A stretch of DNA of 12,788 nt from JAXGPP01 sp964436865 (GTDB lineage: Bacteria; Planctomycetota; Planctomycetia; Pirellulales; Thermoguttaceae), in the NCBI GenBank assembly GCA_964436865.1, contig CAYTFK010000207.1, positions 1-12,788 of the forward strand. Direction: 5' to 3'. The notes beneath the pieces were generated by a model that searched no databases, was not told the origin of the DNA, and worked only from the letters and a program-made list of their open reading frames with translations. Positions 1-7,986 of the stretch are shown in pieces. Positions within the stretch are counted from its first letter, which is position 1; every line of letters begins with the position of its first letter. The translations under genes were made by a program, and so were the position numbers.

Positions 1-339
1 CAATTGGCCGGGATGGTGGGCGATCCGGCAGGTGAAACCTGCTTCGGCGGGGACATCCGCGGCCTGCTTCCAGGAGAGTTCGTCGAGACGGCCGTCGATT
101 GAAGGACGCGGCGCGGGCGGAACGCCAAGGCCTGTATCGCCCGATGTTCCCGGCCAGGCGAGTTCAAGCGCGGGAAAGCGGACCGTGCCCGGCTCGCGAA
201 TTTCCGCCAGGCGGCATTCGTCCTGCCGCTGCCACTCCGCCTCGACCTCGCCGGGTGTGGCCCCAACCGCCATATCGCTCGCGATAAGGACCAGGAACAG
301 CGCCTGGATGCCACTTGCGCATTGTCGGCCGGACAGCAT
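1..339 (-). CDS. Secreted protein with CBM9/DOMON-like start (3' part missing)
   Basis: The reading frame is open for 113 codons from the ATG at 339 to the left window edge, so the C-terminal part is missing. A GGAGGT Shine-Dalgarno sequence (346-351) sits 6 nt before the start, the best ribosome site in the window, and a promoter-like pair lies upstream (382-409). The N-terminus looks like a signal peptide: a hydrophobic stretch at about residues 11-24 (ALFLVLIA) followed by V-G-A at 25-27 as a possible cleavage site. Residues 81-93 read IDGRLDELSWKQA, which resembles the opening strand of CBM9/DOMON-like sugar- or heme-binding beta-sandwich domains ('I-D-G-x-L-D-x-x-x-W'). It is inferred to be an exported protein; the substrate cannot be told from this fragment. 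It is transcribed divergently from recQ. Confidence 0.6.
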   Translation of the reverse strand, partial: MLSGRQCASGIQALFLVLIASDMAVGATPGEVEAEWQRQDECRLAEIREPGTVRFPALELAWPGTSGDTGLGVPPAPRPSIDGRLDELSWKQAADVPAEAGFTCRIAHHPGQL

Positions 340-381
340 CAGGAGACCTCCACGAGCGGCAGGGGGGATCCGTATGCGCCC

Positions 382-409
382 ATTGTAGAACAACCGATCG
401 TCGCGCCAA
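382..409 (-). promoter_or_regulatory. Putative sigma70-type promoter of the left-edge secreted protein gene
   Basis: On the minus strand TTGGCG (409-404) and TACAAT (387-382) are separated by 16 nt. The -10 matches 5 of 6 consensus bases, the -35 only 3. The predicted start near 375 gives a 5' UTR of about 36 nt that contains the GGAGGT ribosome site. It lies in the 152-nt divergent gap with recQ. Prediction from consensus only. Confidence 0.4.
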
Positions 410-491
410 TCACCTCCGGCGTCGCGCGGCCGGAGGCGGGGAGCGGGAAGGGCATTCTCCGGGGAATGGCAACAGGGTAAGATACACCCCT

Positions 492-2435
492 ATGAACACC
501 CACCGACCACCGACCGATCTTCGGACTGCCCTTCAAACACACTTCGGATTCGCTGGCTTTCTCGACGGCCAGGAGGCGGTCGTCACGCGGCTGCTGGCCG
601 GCCGGTCGGTGCTGGCCATCTTCCCGACCGGCGGAGGCAAGAGCCTGTGTTACCAACTCCCGGCCCTATTGCTTGACGGGCTGACGCTGGTGATATCGCC
701 ATTGATCGCTCTGATGAAGGATCAGCTAGATTTTCTGGTTTCGCGCGGAGTGCCGGCTGCCCGGATCGATTCGAGCCTCGATCGCGACACGACCTTGAAG
801 ATCTACGATGACTTGTCTGCAGGCCGGCTCAAGCTGCTCTACGTCTCGCCGGAGCGGCTGAACAACGAACGATTTCTAAACTCGCTTCGTCGCTGGAAGA
901 TTGCGCTTCTGGCCGTAGACGAAGCGCATTGCATCAGCGAGTGGGGGCACAATTTCCGCCCCGACTACCTGAAAATCGCCCAACTGGCGCGCGAGCTCAA
1001 GGTGGGCCGCGTGCTGACGCTCACTGCGACGGCCACACCGGAAGTAGCTCGCGACGTGGCTACCGCCTTCGCCATCGAGCCGGACGACATGATCCACACG
1101 GGCTTCTACCGGCCGAATCTCAAACTGGCCGTCAGCTCGTGTGAAGCGTCGGCGCGGCGCGACCTTCTCGCTGCGCGGTTGGCCGCCCGGCCGGCGGGCC
1201 CGGCGATCGTCTACGTCACGCTGCAACGCACAGCGGAGGAGCTTGCCGAGCATCTCAACCGGCGAGGCCACAATGCACGAGCCTATCATGCGGGGATGGA
1301 GACCGAGGAACGAGATGCCGTGCAGGATGCGTTCATGGCATCCGATCGCATGATCGTGGTGGCGACGATCGCTTTTGGCATGGGAGTCGACAAGGCCGAT
1401 ATCCGCTACATCTATCACTATAACCTCCCCAAGAGCCTGGAGAGCTACTGCCAGGAGATCGGCCGCTCGGGGCGCGACGGCAAGGAAGCGATCTGCGAGA
1501 TGTTGGCCTCGATGGACGATGTGGTCGTGCTGGAGAACTTCTCTTACGGCGACACGCCATCCCCCGATGCCATCCGAGGCATGCTACACGAACTGCTCGG
1601 CCGGGGCGAGCAGTTCGACATCTCGCAGTACGACCTGTCGGGCCGCTACGATGTCCGCCCGCTGGTGGTGAAGACCTTGCTGACGTACCTGGAACTCGAC
1701 GGCGTCATCCGCTCCACGGGGCCGTTCTACACGGAACTGCGGTTCCAGCCGCAGCGCCCTTCGGCGGAGATTTTGTCGCGATTTGATCCTGCGCGAGCAG
1801 ACTTCCTCCGCGCGGTATTTCGCTTGGCCCGCAAAGGGCGCACCTGGTTCACGATCAACCCGGACGAAGCGGCAAAGACCCTGGGCGAATCCCGGCAACG
1901 GGTCGTGGTCGCGCTGGAATACCTGTCGGAACGCGGCGACCTGGTGCTAGAGGCCACGGGGTTGCGAGAGGGTTACCGGCGCGAGGCGAAATCGGCCGAC
2001 GAGGGAACTTTGGCCAGGTCGCTCTGCGAGCGGTTTCAACGCCGCGAGGACCAGGACATCCAACGGATCCACCGCGTGCTGAGGTATGCCAGCGAGCCGG
2101 GGTGTCTCACGCAGCACCTGCTGGCCTACTTCGGCGAGGAGCACGAGCCTTGCGGGCACTGTGCGCGTTGCCTGGGGGCGGTGGCTCGGCCGCTTCCCCC
2201 GCCGCAGTATCGTGTTCCCGGAGAGGCCGAATTCGGGCCGGTGGCCGCGCTTATGGCCGAGGGTCACCCGGCGCTGGCCGGCCCGCGGCAACTTGCTCGG
2301 TTTCTCTCGGGCATCAGTTCGCCCGCTACCAGCCGGGCAAAGCTCCGCTCTCACCGGCTCTTCGGGGCCTACGAGAATGTTCCTTTTGCCGAGATCCTGG
2401 GGTGGATCGGCCGCAAGGGAAAGCCGGAAGCGTGA
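492..2435 (+). CDS. recQ: RecQ-family ATP-dependent DNA helicase, variant C-terminal architecture
   Basis: A 647-residue superfamily-2 helicase expected to unwind 3'-tailed DNA in recombination and fork repair. Visible motifs: Walker A PTGGGKS (K50), motif Ia (ISPLIALMKDQ), DEAH 143-146 running into the RecQ aromatic loop (CISEWGHNFRPDY), motif III LTATATP, IAFGMGVDKADIR, and motif VI QEIGRSGRDG (321-330) with the arginine finger. Four cysteines (C538, C554, C557, C560, with CGHCARC) form the RecQ zinc module. However, they lie about 210 residues after motif VI, behind a segment with a winged-helix look, instead of directly after the helicase core as in E. coli RecQ. The ATG at 492 was chosen because the frame upstream (back to 315) overlaps the divergent gene's start region and shows no conservation-like content. 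No good ribosome site precedes it; a TAAGAT at 478-483 could even make the mRNA nearly leaderless. No HRDC domain is evident at the C-terminus. Family assignment is certain; the exact sub-family role is not. Confidence 0.95.
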   Translation: MNTHRPPTDLRTALQTHFGFAGFLDGQEAVVTRLLAGRSVLAIFPTGGGKSLCYQLPALLLDGLTLVISPLIALMKDQLDFLVSRGVPAARIDSSLDRDTTLKIYDDLSAGRLKLLYVSPERLNNERFLNSLRRWKIALLAVDEAHCISEWGHNFRPDYLKIAQLARELKVGRVLTLTATATPEVARDVATAFAIEPDDMIHTGFYRPNLKLAVSSCEASARRDLLAARLAARPAGPAIVYVTLQRTAEELAEHLNRRGHNARAYHAGMETEERDAVQDAFMASDRMIVVATIAFGMGVDKADIRYIYHYNLPKSLESYCQEIGRSGRDGKEAICEMLASMDDVVVLENFSYGDTPSPDAIRGMLHELLGRGEQFDISQYDLSGRYDVRPLVVKTLLTYLELDGVIRSTGPFYTELRFQPQRPSAEILSRFDPARADFLRAVFRLARKGRTWFTINPDEAAKTLGESRQRVVVALEYLSERGDLVLEATGLREGYRREAKSADEGTLARSLCERFQRREDQDIQRIHRVLRYASEPGCLTQHLLAYFGEEHEPCGHCARCLGAVARPLPPPQYRVPGEAEFGPVAALMAEGHPALAGPRQLARFLSGISSPATSRAKLRSHRLFGAYENVPFAEILGWIGRKGKPEA

Positions 2436-2441
2436 GAATCG

Positions 2442-2846
2442 CTATTCGCGCAAGACGTCGTTGAGCACTTCTTCGTTGACGTAGATCGGCAACGGCGGCT
2501 GGCAAGTTACGGCCACAGCGATCGCGTCCGAAGGTCGCGCGTCGATCTCGATCAACTCGCCATCCTGGCGGACACGCAGCCGGGCGTAGTATGTGTGCTC
2601 TTTGAGTTCGCTGATCACCACGTCCTGCAATTGGCCGCCGAGCTGTTCGACTACGCTCACGATCAGGTCGTGGGTCAGCGGCCGCGGCGAGGGGTAACCC
2701 TTGACTCGGCGGTCGATGCTCGTCGCCTCGAAGATCCCGATCAGGATCGGGAACTGCCGATTGCCCTCGGTCTCCTTGAGGTAGATGACCTGCTGGTCGT
2801 TGATCTCACTGATGATGATCCGCGATAATTCCATCAAGACTGGCAT
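2442..2846 (-). CDS. Bifunctional nuclease (BFN/DUF151) domain protein
   Basis: A 134-residue single-domain protein, the usual size for stand-alone members. Family signatures are FPILIGIFEA (32-41), RPLTHDL (55-61) and the hallmark IDARPSDAIAVA (101-112). The family is named for a plant member reported to have RNase and DNase activity, and includes Thermotoga TM0160 of known structure. The cellular role in bacteria is unsettled, so 'nuclease' should be read as a family label. Start: the ATG at 2846 has GAGGG 8 nt upstream; an internal Met at residue 5 is an alternative. A perfect TATAAT lies 58 nt upstream (2904-2909), suggesting its own promoter in the 172-nt gap after valS. Its stop codon is only 6 nt from the convergent recQ stop, leaving no space for a terminator. 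Confidence 0.93.
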   Translation of the reverse strand: MPVLMELSRIIISEINDQQVIYLKETEGNRQFPILIGIFEATSIDRRVKGYPSPRPLTHDLIVSVVEQLGGQLQDVVISELKEHTYYARLRVRQDGELIEIDARPSDAIAVAVTCQPPLPIYVNEEVLNDVLRE

Positions 2847-2903
2847 GTCCGGATCCCTCGCGCCGAGCGGCGACTCGCATTCCCCGTGTTGGCCTGGAAA
2901 CCT

Positions 2904-2909
2904 ATTATA
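2904..2909 (-). promoter_or_regulatory. Consensus -10 box of the DUF151 gene
   Basis: Minus-strand TATAAT, a perfect -10 hexamer in otherwise GC-rich DNA, ends 58 nt before the DUF151 ATG and would give a 5' UTR of about 50 nt. No convincing -35 hexamer is seen 16-18 nt upstream (the 17-nt position reads AGCCCT). It suggests the gene can be transcribed independently of valS. Confidence 0.4.
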
Positions 2910-3018
2910 AGACCCCCTTTGCGGCGAGGGCTAGTGGGTGGAGTCGGGGGCGCGGAAGGGGACGCTGCGGCGCGGGAACGGCCGGGTGGGCCGTACAGAC
3001 CGCCGGTGCGATGGGGGG

Positions 3019-6000
3019 CTAGCGCGACGCCTTGAGGCGATCGAGCATCGCCTCAATGGCAGCAAGCTGCTCCTCGAGTTCCCGCAGGCTTTCGCGTTCC
3101 TTCTCGACGACCGCCTCGGGCGCGCGGCTTATGAAACTCTCGTTCTCCAGCTTCTTGCGTTTTCCGGAGATCAGCCCGGCGACCTTGTCTCGTTCCTTGT
3201 TCTTGCGGTCAATTTCGGCCGCCGGGTCGATGAGATCCGCCAGATCGACGAAGATCTCCATCGAGGGCAGTGTCACGCTGCCGCTGAGTGGAGGGGCTTC
3301 GACCCCCGGCCCGAAGCCCGACGCCTTGGCGCCGGCCATCGACTCGAAATAGGTTTCCATGGGGCCGAGCAGTCCGGCCGTCTCGCGGTCGCATCGCACG
3401 CAGAAACGGATGCGCTCGCGGGGGGCCACGTTCTGCCGGGCGCGGATGTCGCGAACGCCGCGGAGGACCTCCTGGAAACGGGCAAACTGCGCCTCGATCT
3501 GCGGATCGCGACGCGCGGGATCGCTTTCGGGCCAGGGGGCCACCATGACGCTGGCGGCCGCCGGGTGGATCTCTTCCAAGCCTCGCTGGGGGGCCACCTC
3601 GCCGAGCAGTTGCCAGACTTCTTCGGTGAGGAAGGGAACCATCGGATGTAGCAACCGAAGCAGCGTGTCGAGCGTGTGTGCGAGCACCCGTTGCGTCGTA
3701 GCTCGGGAAGACTCGTTCTGAAGCCGTGGTTTGGCCATCTCGACAAAAAAGCTGCAGAACTCGTCCCAGGCGAATTCGTAGAGGGCCTTGGCCGCGTCGG
3801 CGTAGCGGTATGCCGCCAAGGCGGCGGTCACCTGTTCGGTTACCGTCGCCAGCCGGCTCAGTACCCAGCGATCTTCCACGCCGAGGTCTTCATCGGCGAC
3901 AACACTGGGTGTGTACCCCTCGAGATTCATGAGCGTGAACCGCGAGGCGTTCCACAGTTTGTTGCAGAAGTTGCGGGCCTGCTCGAAGCGGTCGCTCACC
4001 ACGGCCGCCTTGGGCAAGGCGACGTCCTTCGGTTTCTTCGCCCACTGCGTGGAGAACTCCTTGGCGCAGTGGGTGCACTTCACCCGCGGCCGGACCCGGT
4101 TCTCTTTCGTCTGCTCGACGAGCGCCTGGCAGTGCGGGCACTCGAAATCGACCGGCATGCGGATATCCTGCGTCTCGGTCGCCAGATAGGCCAGCCCGAA
4201 TCGCAGCGAGTCGGCGCCAAACTTATCGATGACGTCGATCGGATCAACGCCGTTGCCCTTCGACTTCGACATCCCCTCGCCGTAGGCGTCGAGGATCTTG
4301 GGGTGGATGTAGACCTCGTGGAAGGGGATCTCGCCGACGTTGTGCAGCCCGGCAAGCACCATTCTCGCGACCCACAGCGTGATGATGTCGCGGCTGGTGA
4401 TGAGCACGCTGGTCGGGTAGTAGTAGGCCAGTTCCGCAGTCTTCTCCGGCCAGCCCAACGTTGAATGGGGCCAGAGCGCGGAGCTGAACCACGTGTCGAG
4501 CACGTCCTGCTCGCGCCGCAGTTGGTGTCCGTCGACGGCGTCTTCCGGCAGGTCCTCTTCCTGGGCGCAGATCAGCCACTGCTGGTACTCCTCGTCCCAG
4601 TGCCAGGCGACGTCGTCGCGGCCGGCAAACGCTTTCTTGAGGTCCTTTTCGCTCGCCGTCCTGCAGTACCAGATCGGAATCTGGTGGCCCCACCAGAGCT
4701 GGCGGCTGATGGGCCAGTCCCGTTTTTCGCCAAGCCAGTCGAGATAGCCCTTCGAGTACCGGTCGGGGAAGATCTTCACTCGACCGTCCGACACGGCGTC
4801 CATGGCCGTCTGGGCGAGCCGATCCATCTTTACGAACCACTGATCGGTGAGCAGCGGCTCGATGGGGGTCTTGGAACGGTCGGAATGGGCCAGTTCGATC
4901 TGCCGGTCCTCAACCTCTTGGATCAGCCCCGCCTGCTCCAGGTCGGAAACCACGCGCTGGCGTGCTGCGGCGACGGTGAGGCCCCGGTAGGGCCCCGCGT
5001 TTTCGTTGAGCGTGCCGTCGAAGTTGAGGATGTTCGGCATGGGGAGGTCGCGCCGCAGGCCAACCTCGTAGTCGTTGGGGTCGTGCGCCGGCGTGATCTT
5101 CACGCAGCCGGTGCCCATCTCCGGCTTGGCCCATTCGTCGGCCACCAGCGGAATCGGCCGGTCCAACAGCGGCAGCATCACCATGCGTCGGTCGGAGGCC
5201 ATGTCGCGGAGTTTCACCAGTTGCGGCAAGAGTTCCCGCCGCCGCAGGCGGACGTCCTCCAGCCGCGCCTCGATTTCCGGCCGCTCTTTATCTGATGCTT
5301 CGGCCAGCTTGAGCACCAGGTCCTTCTCGATGTTGTCCAGCGCCGAGGCCGGAAACGGATGCACCGCCACGGCGGTGTCGCCGAGCATCGTCTCCGGCCG
5401 CGTGGTGGCGATCGTCACACACTCGGGCTCGCCCGGCTTGGGATCGATCACCGGGTAGCGGAGGTACCAGAAGTGGCCCGGCACCGTCTCGTAGGAGACT
5501 TCATCGTCGCTGACGGCGGTTTGCAGCATCGTGTCCCAATTCACCAGCCGCTTGCCGCGGTAGATCAGCTTCTCGCGGAACAGGCTGTAGAACGTGTGCC
5601 GCACGGCGCGGGCGCACACCGGGTCGAGCGTGAAGCGGGTCCGCTGCCAGTCGCAACTGCATCCCATCTGCTTGAGCTGGCTGAGGATGCGGGCCTCGTA
5701 CTCTTCCTTCCAGGCCCAGATTCGGGCCACGAGTCCCTCGCGGCCGAGGTCGTGCCGCGTCTTGTTTTCCTCCTCGAGCAGCCGCCGTTCGACCACGGCC
5801 TGGGTGGCGATCCCGGCGTGATCCGTGCCCGGCATCCACAGCGTTTCGTATCCGGCCATCCGTTTCTGCCGGATAAGAACATCCTGGAGAGTGTTGTTCA
5901 GGGCGTGCCCCAGATGCAGCGCGCCGGTCACGTTGGGCGGCGGAATGACGATCGTGTACGGCTTTCGGTCCGGGCGGGGTTCGCTGTGGAAGTAGCCACG

Positions 6001-6084
6001 GTCTTCCCAGTAGCGATACCAGCGGTCCTGGGCCGCGGCGTGGTCGTAGCGGTTGGGTAGTTCGCGGAGCGGGGGCGTGGCCAT
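3019..6084 (-). CDS. valS: Valyl-tRNA synthetase
   Basis: Class I synthetase that charges tRNA-Val and edits mischarged Thr-tRNA-Val in the cytoplasm. 1021 residues, longer than E. coli ValRS (951). Seen in order: HLGH (57-60), TDHAGIATQ, the CP1 editing domain beginning at ETMLGDTAVAVHP (H242) and resuming at GCVKITPAHDPNDYEVG, WWGHQIPIWYC, MSKSKGN (605-611), the FCNKLWNASRF start of the anticodon domain, and a C-terminal coiled-coil arm (last 65 or so residues, with SRAPEAVVEKERE). Two insertions stand out: about 46 charged residues in the editing domain (244-298) and about 55 residues holding a CxxC...CxxC zinc ribbon (C649, C652, C670, C673) after the KMSKS loop. The ATG at 6084 was chosen over a GTG at 6111 because it has AGGAAG 9 nt upstream and yields MATPPL, near the family's usual N-terminus. 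It follows cimA by 33 nt with no terminator between, so it is probably in one transcript. Confidence 0.97.
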   Translation of the reverse strand: MATPPLRELPNRYDHAAAQDRWYRYWEDRGYFHSEPRPDRKPYTIVIPPPNVTGALHLGHALNNTLQDVLIRQKRMAGYETLWMPGTDHAGIATQAVVERRLLEEENKTRHDLGREGLVARIWAWKEEYEARILSQLKQMGCSCDWQRTRFTLDPVCARAVRHTFYSLFREKLIYRGKRLVNWDTMLQTAVSDDEVSYETVPGHFWYLRYPVIDPKPGEPECVTIATTRPETMLGDTAVAVHPFPASALDNIEKDLVLKLAEASDKERPEIEARLEDVRLRRRELLPQLVKLRDMASDRRMVMLPLLDRPIPLVADEWAKPEMGTGCVKITPAHDPNDYEVGLRRDLPMPNILNFDGTLNENAGPYRGLTVAAARQRVVSDLEQAGLIQEVEDRQIELAHSDRSKTPIEPLLTDQWFVKMDRLAQTAMDAVSDGRVKIFPDRYSKGYLDWLGEKRDWPISRQLWWGHQIPIWYCRTASEKDLKKAFAGRDDVAWHWDEEYQQWLICAQEEDLPEDAVDGHQLRREQDVLDTWFSSALWPHSTLGWPEKTAELAYYYPTSVLITSRDIITLWVARMVLAGLHNVGEIPFHEVYIHPKILDAYGEGMSKSKGNGVDPIDVIDKFGADSLRFGLAYLATETQDIRMPVDFECPHCQALVEQTKENRVRPRVKCTHCAKEFSTQWAKKPKDVALPKAAVVSDRFEQARNFCNKLWNASRFTLMNLEGYTPSVVADEDLGVEDRWVLSRLATVTEQVTAALAAYRYADAAKALYEFAWDEFCSFFVEMAKPRLQNESSRATTQRVLAHTLDTLLRLLHPMVPFLTEEVWQLLGEVAPQRGLEEIHPAAASVMVAPWPESDPARRDPQIEAQFARFQEVLRGVRDIRARQNVAPRERIRFCVRCDRETAGLLGPMETYFESMAGAKASGFGPGVEAPPLSGSVTLPSMEIFVDLADLIDPAAEIDRKNKERDKVAGLISGKRKKLENESFISRAPEAVVEKERESLRELEEQLAAIEAMLDRLKASR

Positions 6085-6117
6085 GACCTGTTGCTTCCTT
6101 GGGCGATGCACTTGGCG

Positions 6118-7731
6118 CTAGGCGGCGGCTTCCTCAGACGGCTGCGAGCCGCGCTGACGTTCCTCATCCTTGCAGAGCTTGTACTCAAAGCTGTCGACCA
6201 GGGCGATCCAGCTCGCCTCGATGATGTTCTCGCTGACGCCCACGGTGGCCCAGACGTCGCCTTCATCGCGGCTTTCGATCACCACGCGGACACCCGCCGC
6301 GGTGGCCGCCTCGGAGTTGATGACGCGCACCTTGTAGTCCACGAGGTGCATGTTTCGCAAGCTGGGAAACGCACCGTTGAGCGCTTTGCGCATCGCCTTG
6401 TCGAGCGCGTTGACCGGACCGTCTCCTTCGGCGACCTCGTGACGGACCTGATCGCCAATGCGGATCTTGACCGTAGCTTCGGTGATCACCTTGCCGTCCG
6501 CTTCGGTCTCGACGTTGACGCGATAGTTCAACCGCTCGAAATGCGGGCGGAATGTGCCGGCGCACTGCTTGACCAACAGATCGAAGGAGCCCTCGGCGGC
6601 CTCGAACTGGTACCCGGCGTGCTCCTTCGAAACAACCTTGGCCAGGATCTTGTCCATCAGCCTGGCGTCGTGCTGGATATTGTGCTTCTCGCTCAGCGCC
6701 ATGATGTTCGAGCGCCCCGACAACTCGCTGACGAGCACGCGCCGTTCGTTGCCGACCCGTTGCGGATCGATATGCTCGTAGCTGGACACATTCCGGGCGA
6801 TGCCGCTGACGTGCATGCCGCCTTTGTGGGCAAAGGCGCTCTTTCCTACGAAGGGCTGGCGGTTGGGGAAATTCATATTCACGGTTTCGTAGACGTAACG
6901 CGACAGTTCGGTGAGATGGCCGACCGCCTCATCGACAAGCACGCGGTAGCCCTTCTTGAGGGCGAGATTGGCGACGACCGAAATCAGGTCCGCGTTGCCG
7001 CACCGTTCGCCGAAGCCATTGATCGTTCCCTGCACCTGCGACGCCCCGGCGTCGACGGCAGCGAGCGAGTTGGCCACCGCCAGATCGCAGTCGTTGTGGC
7101 AATGAATGCCCACCGGTACCGGCAGGGAGGAGACCACGGAACCCGTGATCGCCGCGATTTCCTCGGGCATGCTCCCGCCGTTGGTGTCGCAAAGGACGAC
7201 CATCTCCGCGCCGGCCGAAGCGGCCGTTCGCGCGACCTCCAGCGCATAGCGCCGATCTGCTTTCCAGCCGTCAAAGAAGTGCTCGCCGTCAAAGATCACC
7301 TGGCGGCCGGCAGCGCGGAGATAGGCGATGCTCTCGGCGACCATGGCGAGATTCTCTTCGAGGCTGGTCCGCAGCACCTCGGTGACCTGGAAGGCCGACG
7401 CCTTTCCGACCAGGGTGATGATCCGGGCTTGCGACGCGATGAGGGCCTGCAATCCCTGGTCGTCGTCGGCTTTGCCCCCCTTGCGGCGTGTCATGCCAAA
7501 CGCGCAGACCTGTGTGTCGCGGAGTTCGAGATTCGCAATCCGCTGGAAGTACTCGCTATCCTTCTGGTTCGAGGCCGGGTAGCCTCCTTCGACGAAGTCG
7601 AATCCCAAACTCGCCAGACGCTCCGTCAGCAGCAGCTTGTCGTGGAGCGAGAAGCTGATTCCCTCGGCCTGAGAACCGTCGCGGAGCGTCGTGTCGTAAA
7701 TCTGGATACGCCGTGGACTGCCGTCTGACAT
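6118..7731 (-). CDS. cimA: (R)-citramalate synthase
   Basis: 537 residues. It condenses pyruvate with acetyl-CoA to (R)-citramalate, the first step of the threonine-independent route to 2-oxobutyrate and isoleucine. The DRE-TIM (LeuA-like) barrel is shown by YDTTLRDGSQ (12-21), FVEGGYPASN, HCHND (210-214, metal-binding HxH), GTINGFGERCGN (235-246) and HKGGMH (302-307). The C-terminal third (from about 385) is a LeuA-dimer-type regulatory domain, expected to bind the feedback amino acid. The 'EGGYPASNQKD' region and overall length fit the CimA type rather than 2-isopropylmalate or homocitrate synthase; specificity itself is inferred. The ATG at 7731 is the only usable start: upstream the frame meets TGA without another start codon. 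No clear Shine-Dalgarno is present. It is preceded by a long leader with a predicted attenuator and followed by valS. A synthase for a related alpha-ketoacid is the alternative. Confidence 0.95.
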   Translation of the reverse strand: MSDGSPRRIQIYDTTLRDGSQAEGISFSLHDKLLLTERLASLGFDFVEGGYPASNQKDSEYFQRIANLELRDTQVCAFGMTRRKGGKADDDQGLQALIASQARIITLVGKASAFQVTEVLRTSLEENLAMVAESIAYLRAAGRQVIFDGEHFFDGWKADRRYALEVARTAASAGAEMVVLCDTNGGSMPEEIAAITGSVVSSLPVPVGIHCHNDCDLAVANSLAAVDAGASQVQGTINGFGERCGNADLISVVANLALKKGYRVLVDEAVGHLTELSRYVYETVNMNFPNRQPFVGKSAFAHKGGMHVSGIARNVSSYEHIDPQRVGNERRVLVSELSGRSNIMALSEKHNIQHDARLMDKILAKVVSKEHAGYQFEAAEGSFDLLVKQCAGTFRPHFERLNYRVNVETEADGKVITEATVKIRIGDQVRHEVAEGDGPVNALDKAMRKALNGAFPSLRNMHLVDYKVRVINSEAATAAGVRVVIESRDEGDVWATVGVSENIIEASWIALVDSFEYKLCKDEERQRGSQPSEEAAA

Positions 7732-7876
7732 TGATCGGTGCCGTGGTGAATTGGTGAAACCGTTCTGCCTTGCTCGACCGCTGGGCTGGGGTTCGCTTCA
7801 TCCGGCCCGTTCTCGGATCCCAGTCAGGCTCAGTGGGTCTGCCTCGTACCTTCGCCTCATTCGCAGTGCCCCAGAG

Positions 7877-7911
7877 AAAAAAACGCCCTCAGGCCGCCAG
7901 GACCTCAGGGC
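7877..7911 (-). terminator. Intrinsic terminator (3:4 hairpin) in the cimA leader
   Basis: On the minus strand GCCCTGAGG (7911-7903) pairs with CCTGAGGGC (7893-7885) in 8 of 9 positions with one internal G-G mismatch, across a 9-nt loop. After one G, seven consecutive T's follow (7883-7877). This is the only hairpin with a real U-tract in the window. It lies downstream of the cimA promoter and inside its leader, so it is read as a regulated attenuator. It would also stop any transcript reading through from the phosphopantetheinyl transferase gene. Confidence 0.75.
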
Positions 7912-7986
7912 TCGCGAAGATCGGACTTGCCGGTGACTCGGTGCCCTGAGCGGTCTGCTACCGAATAATCGCCACAAGGACACCGA
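7903..7986 (-). promoter_or_regulatory. Mutually exclusive attenuator segments 1, 2 and 3
   Basis: Segment 1 TCGGTGTCCT (7986-7977) lies in leader codons 19-22 and can form 10 bp, with one G-U, with AGGGCACCGA (7947-7938). Segment 2 CTCAGGGC (7950-7943) overlaps that partner and pairs perfectly over 8 bp with segment 3 GCCCTGAG (7911-7904), which is also the 5' arm of the terminator. Segment 2 starts 7 nt after the leader stop codon. A ribosome finishing the peptide would therefore cover it and let the terminator form, while one stalled at Ile/Val/Leu codons would cover segment 1 and free 2 to pair with 3. The pairings are read directly from the sequence; the mechanism is inferred by analogy with trp/ilv attenuators. 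Confidence 0.65.

Noticed and set aside
315..491. Upstream extension of recQ to a start at 315
   Set aside because: It would overlap the divergent gene's promoter, ribosome site and start, and adds residues unlike any RecQ N-terminus; the ATG at 492 is better.
2978..2994. ACGGCC-GGGTG-GGCCGT hairpin between valS and the DUF151 gene as a terminator
   Set aside because: Only 6 bp and no U-tract on the minus strand; in DNA this GC-rich such stems are common by chance.
3676..6060. Several long plus-strand frames opposite valS
   Set aside because: ValRS signatures on the minus strand cover the whole stretch; the plus frames have no motifs and are typical high-GC shadows.
6091..7728. 545-codon open frame on the plus strand opposite cimA
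   Set aside because: It is an antisense shadow of the clearly conserved cimA in GC-rich DNA; the product has no recognisable motif.
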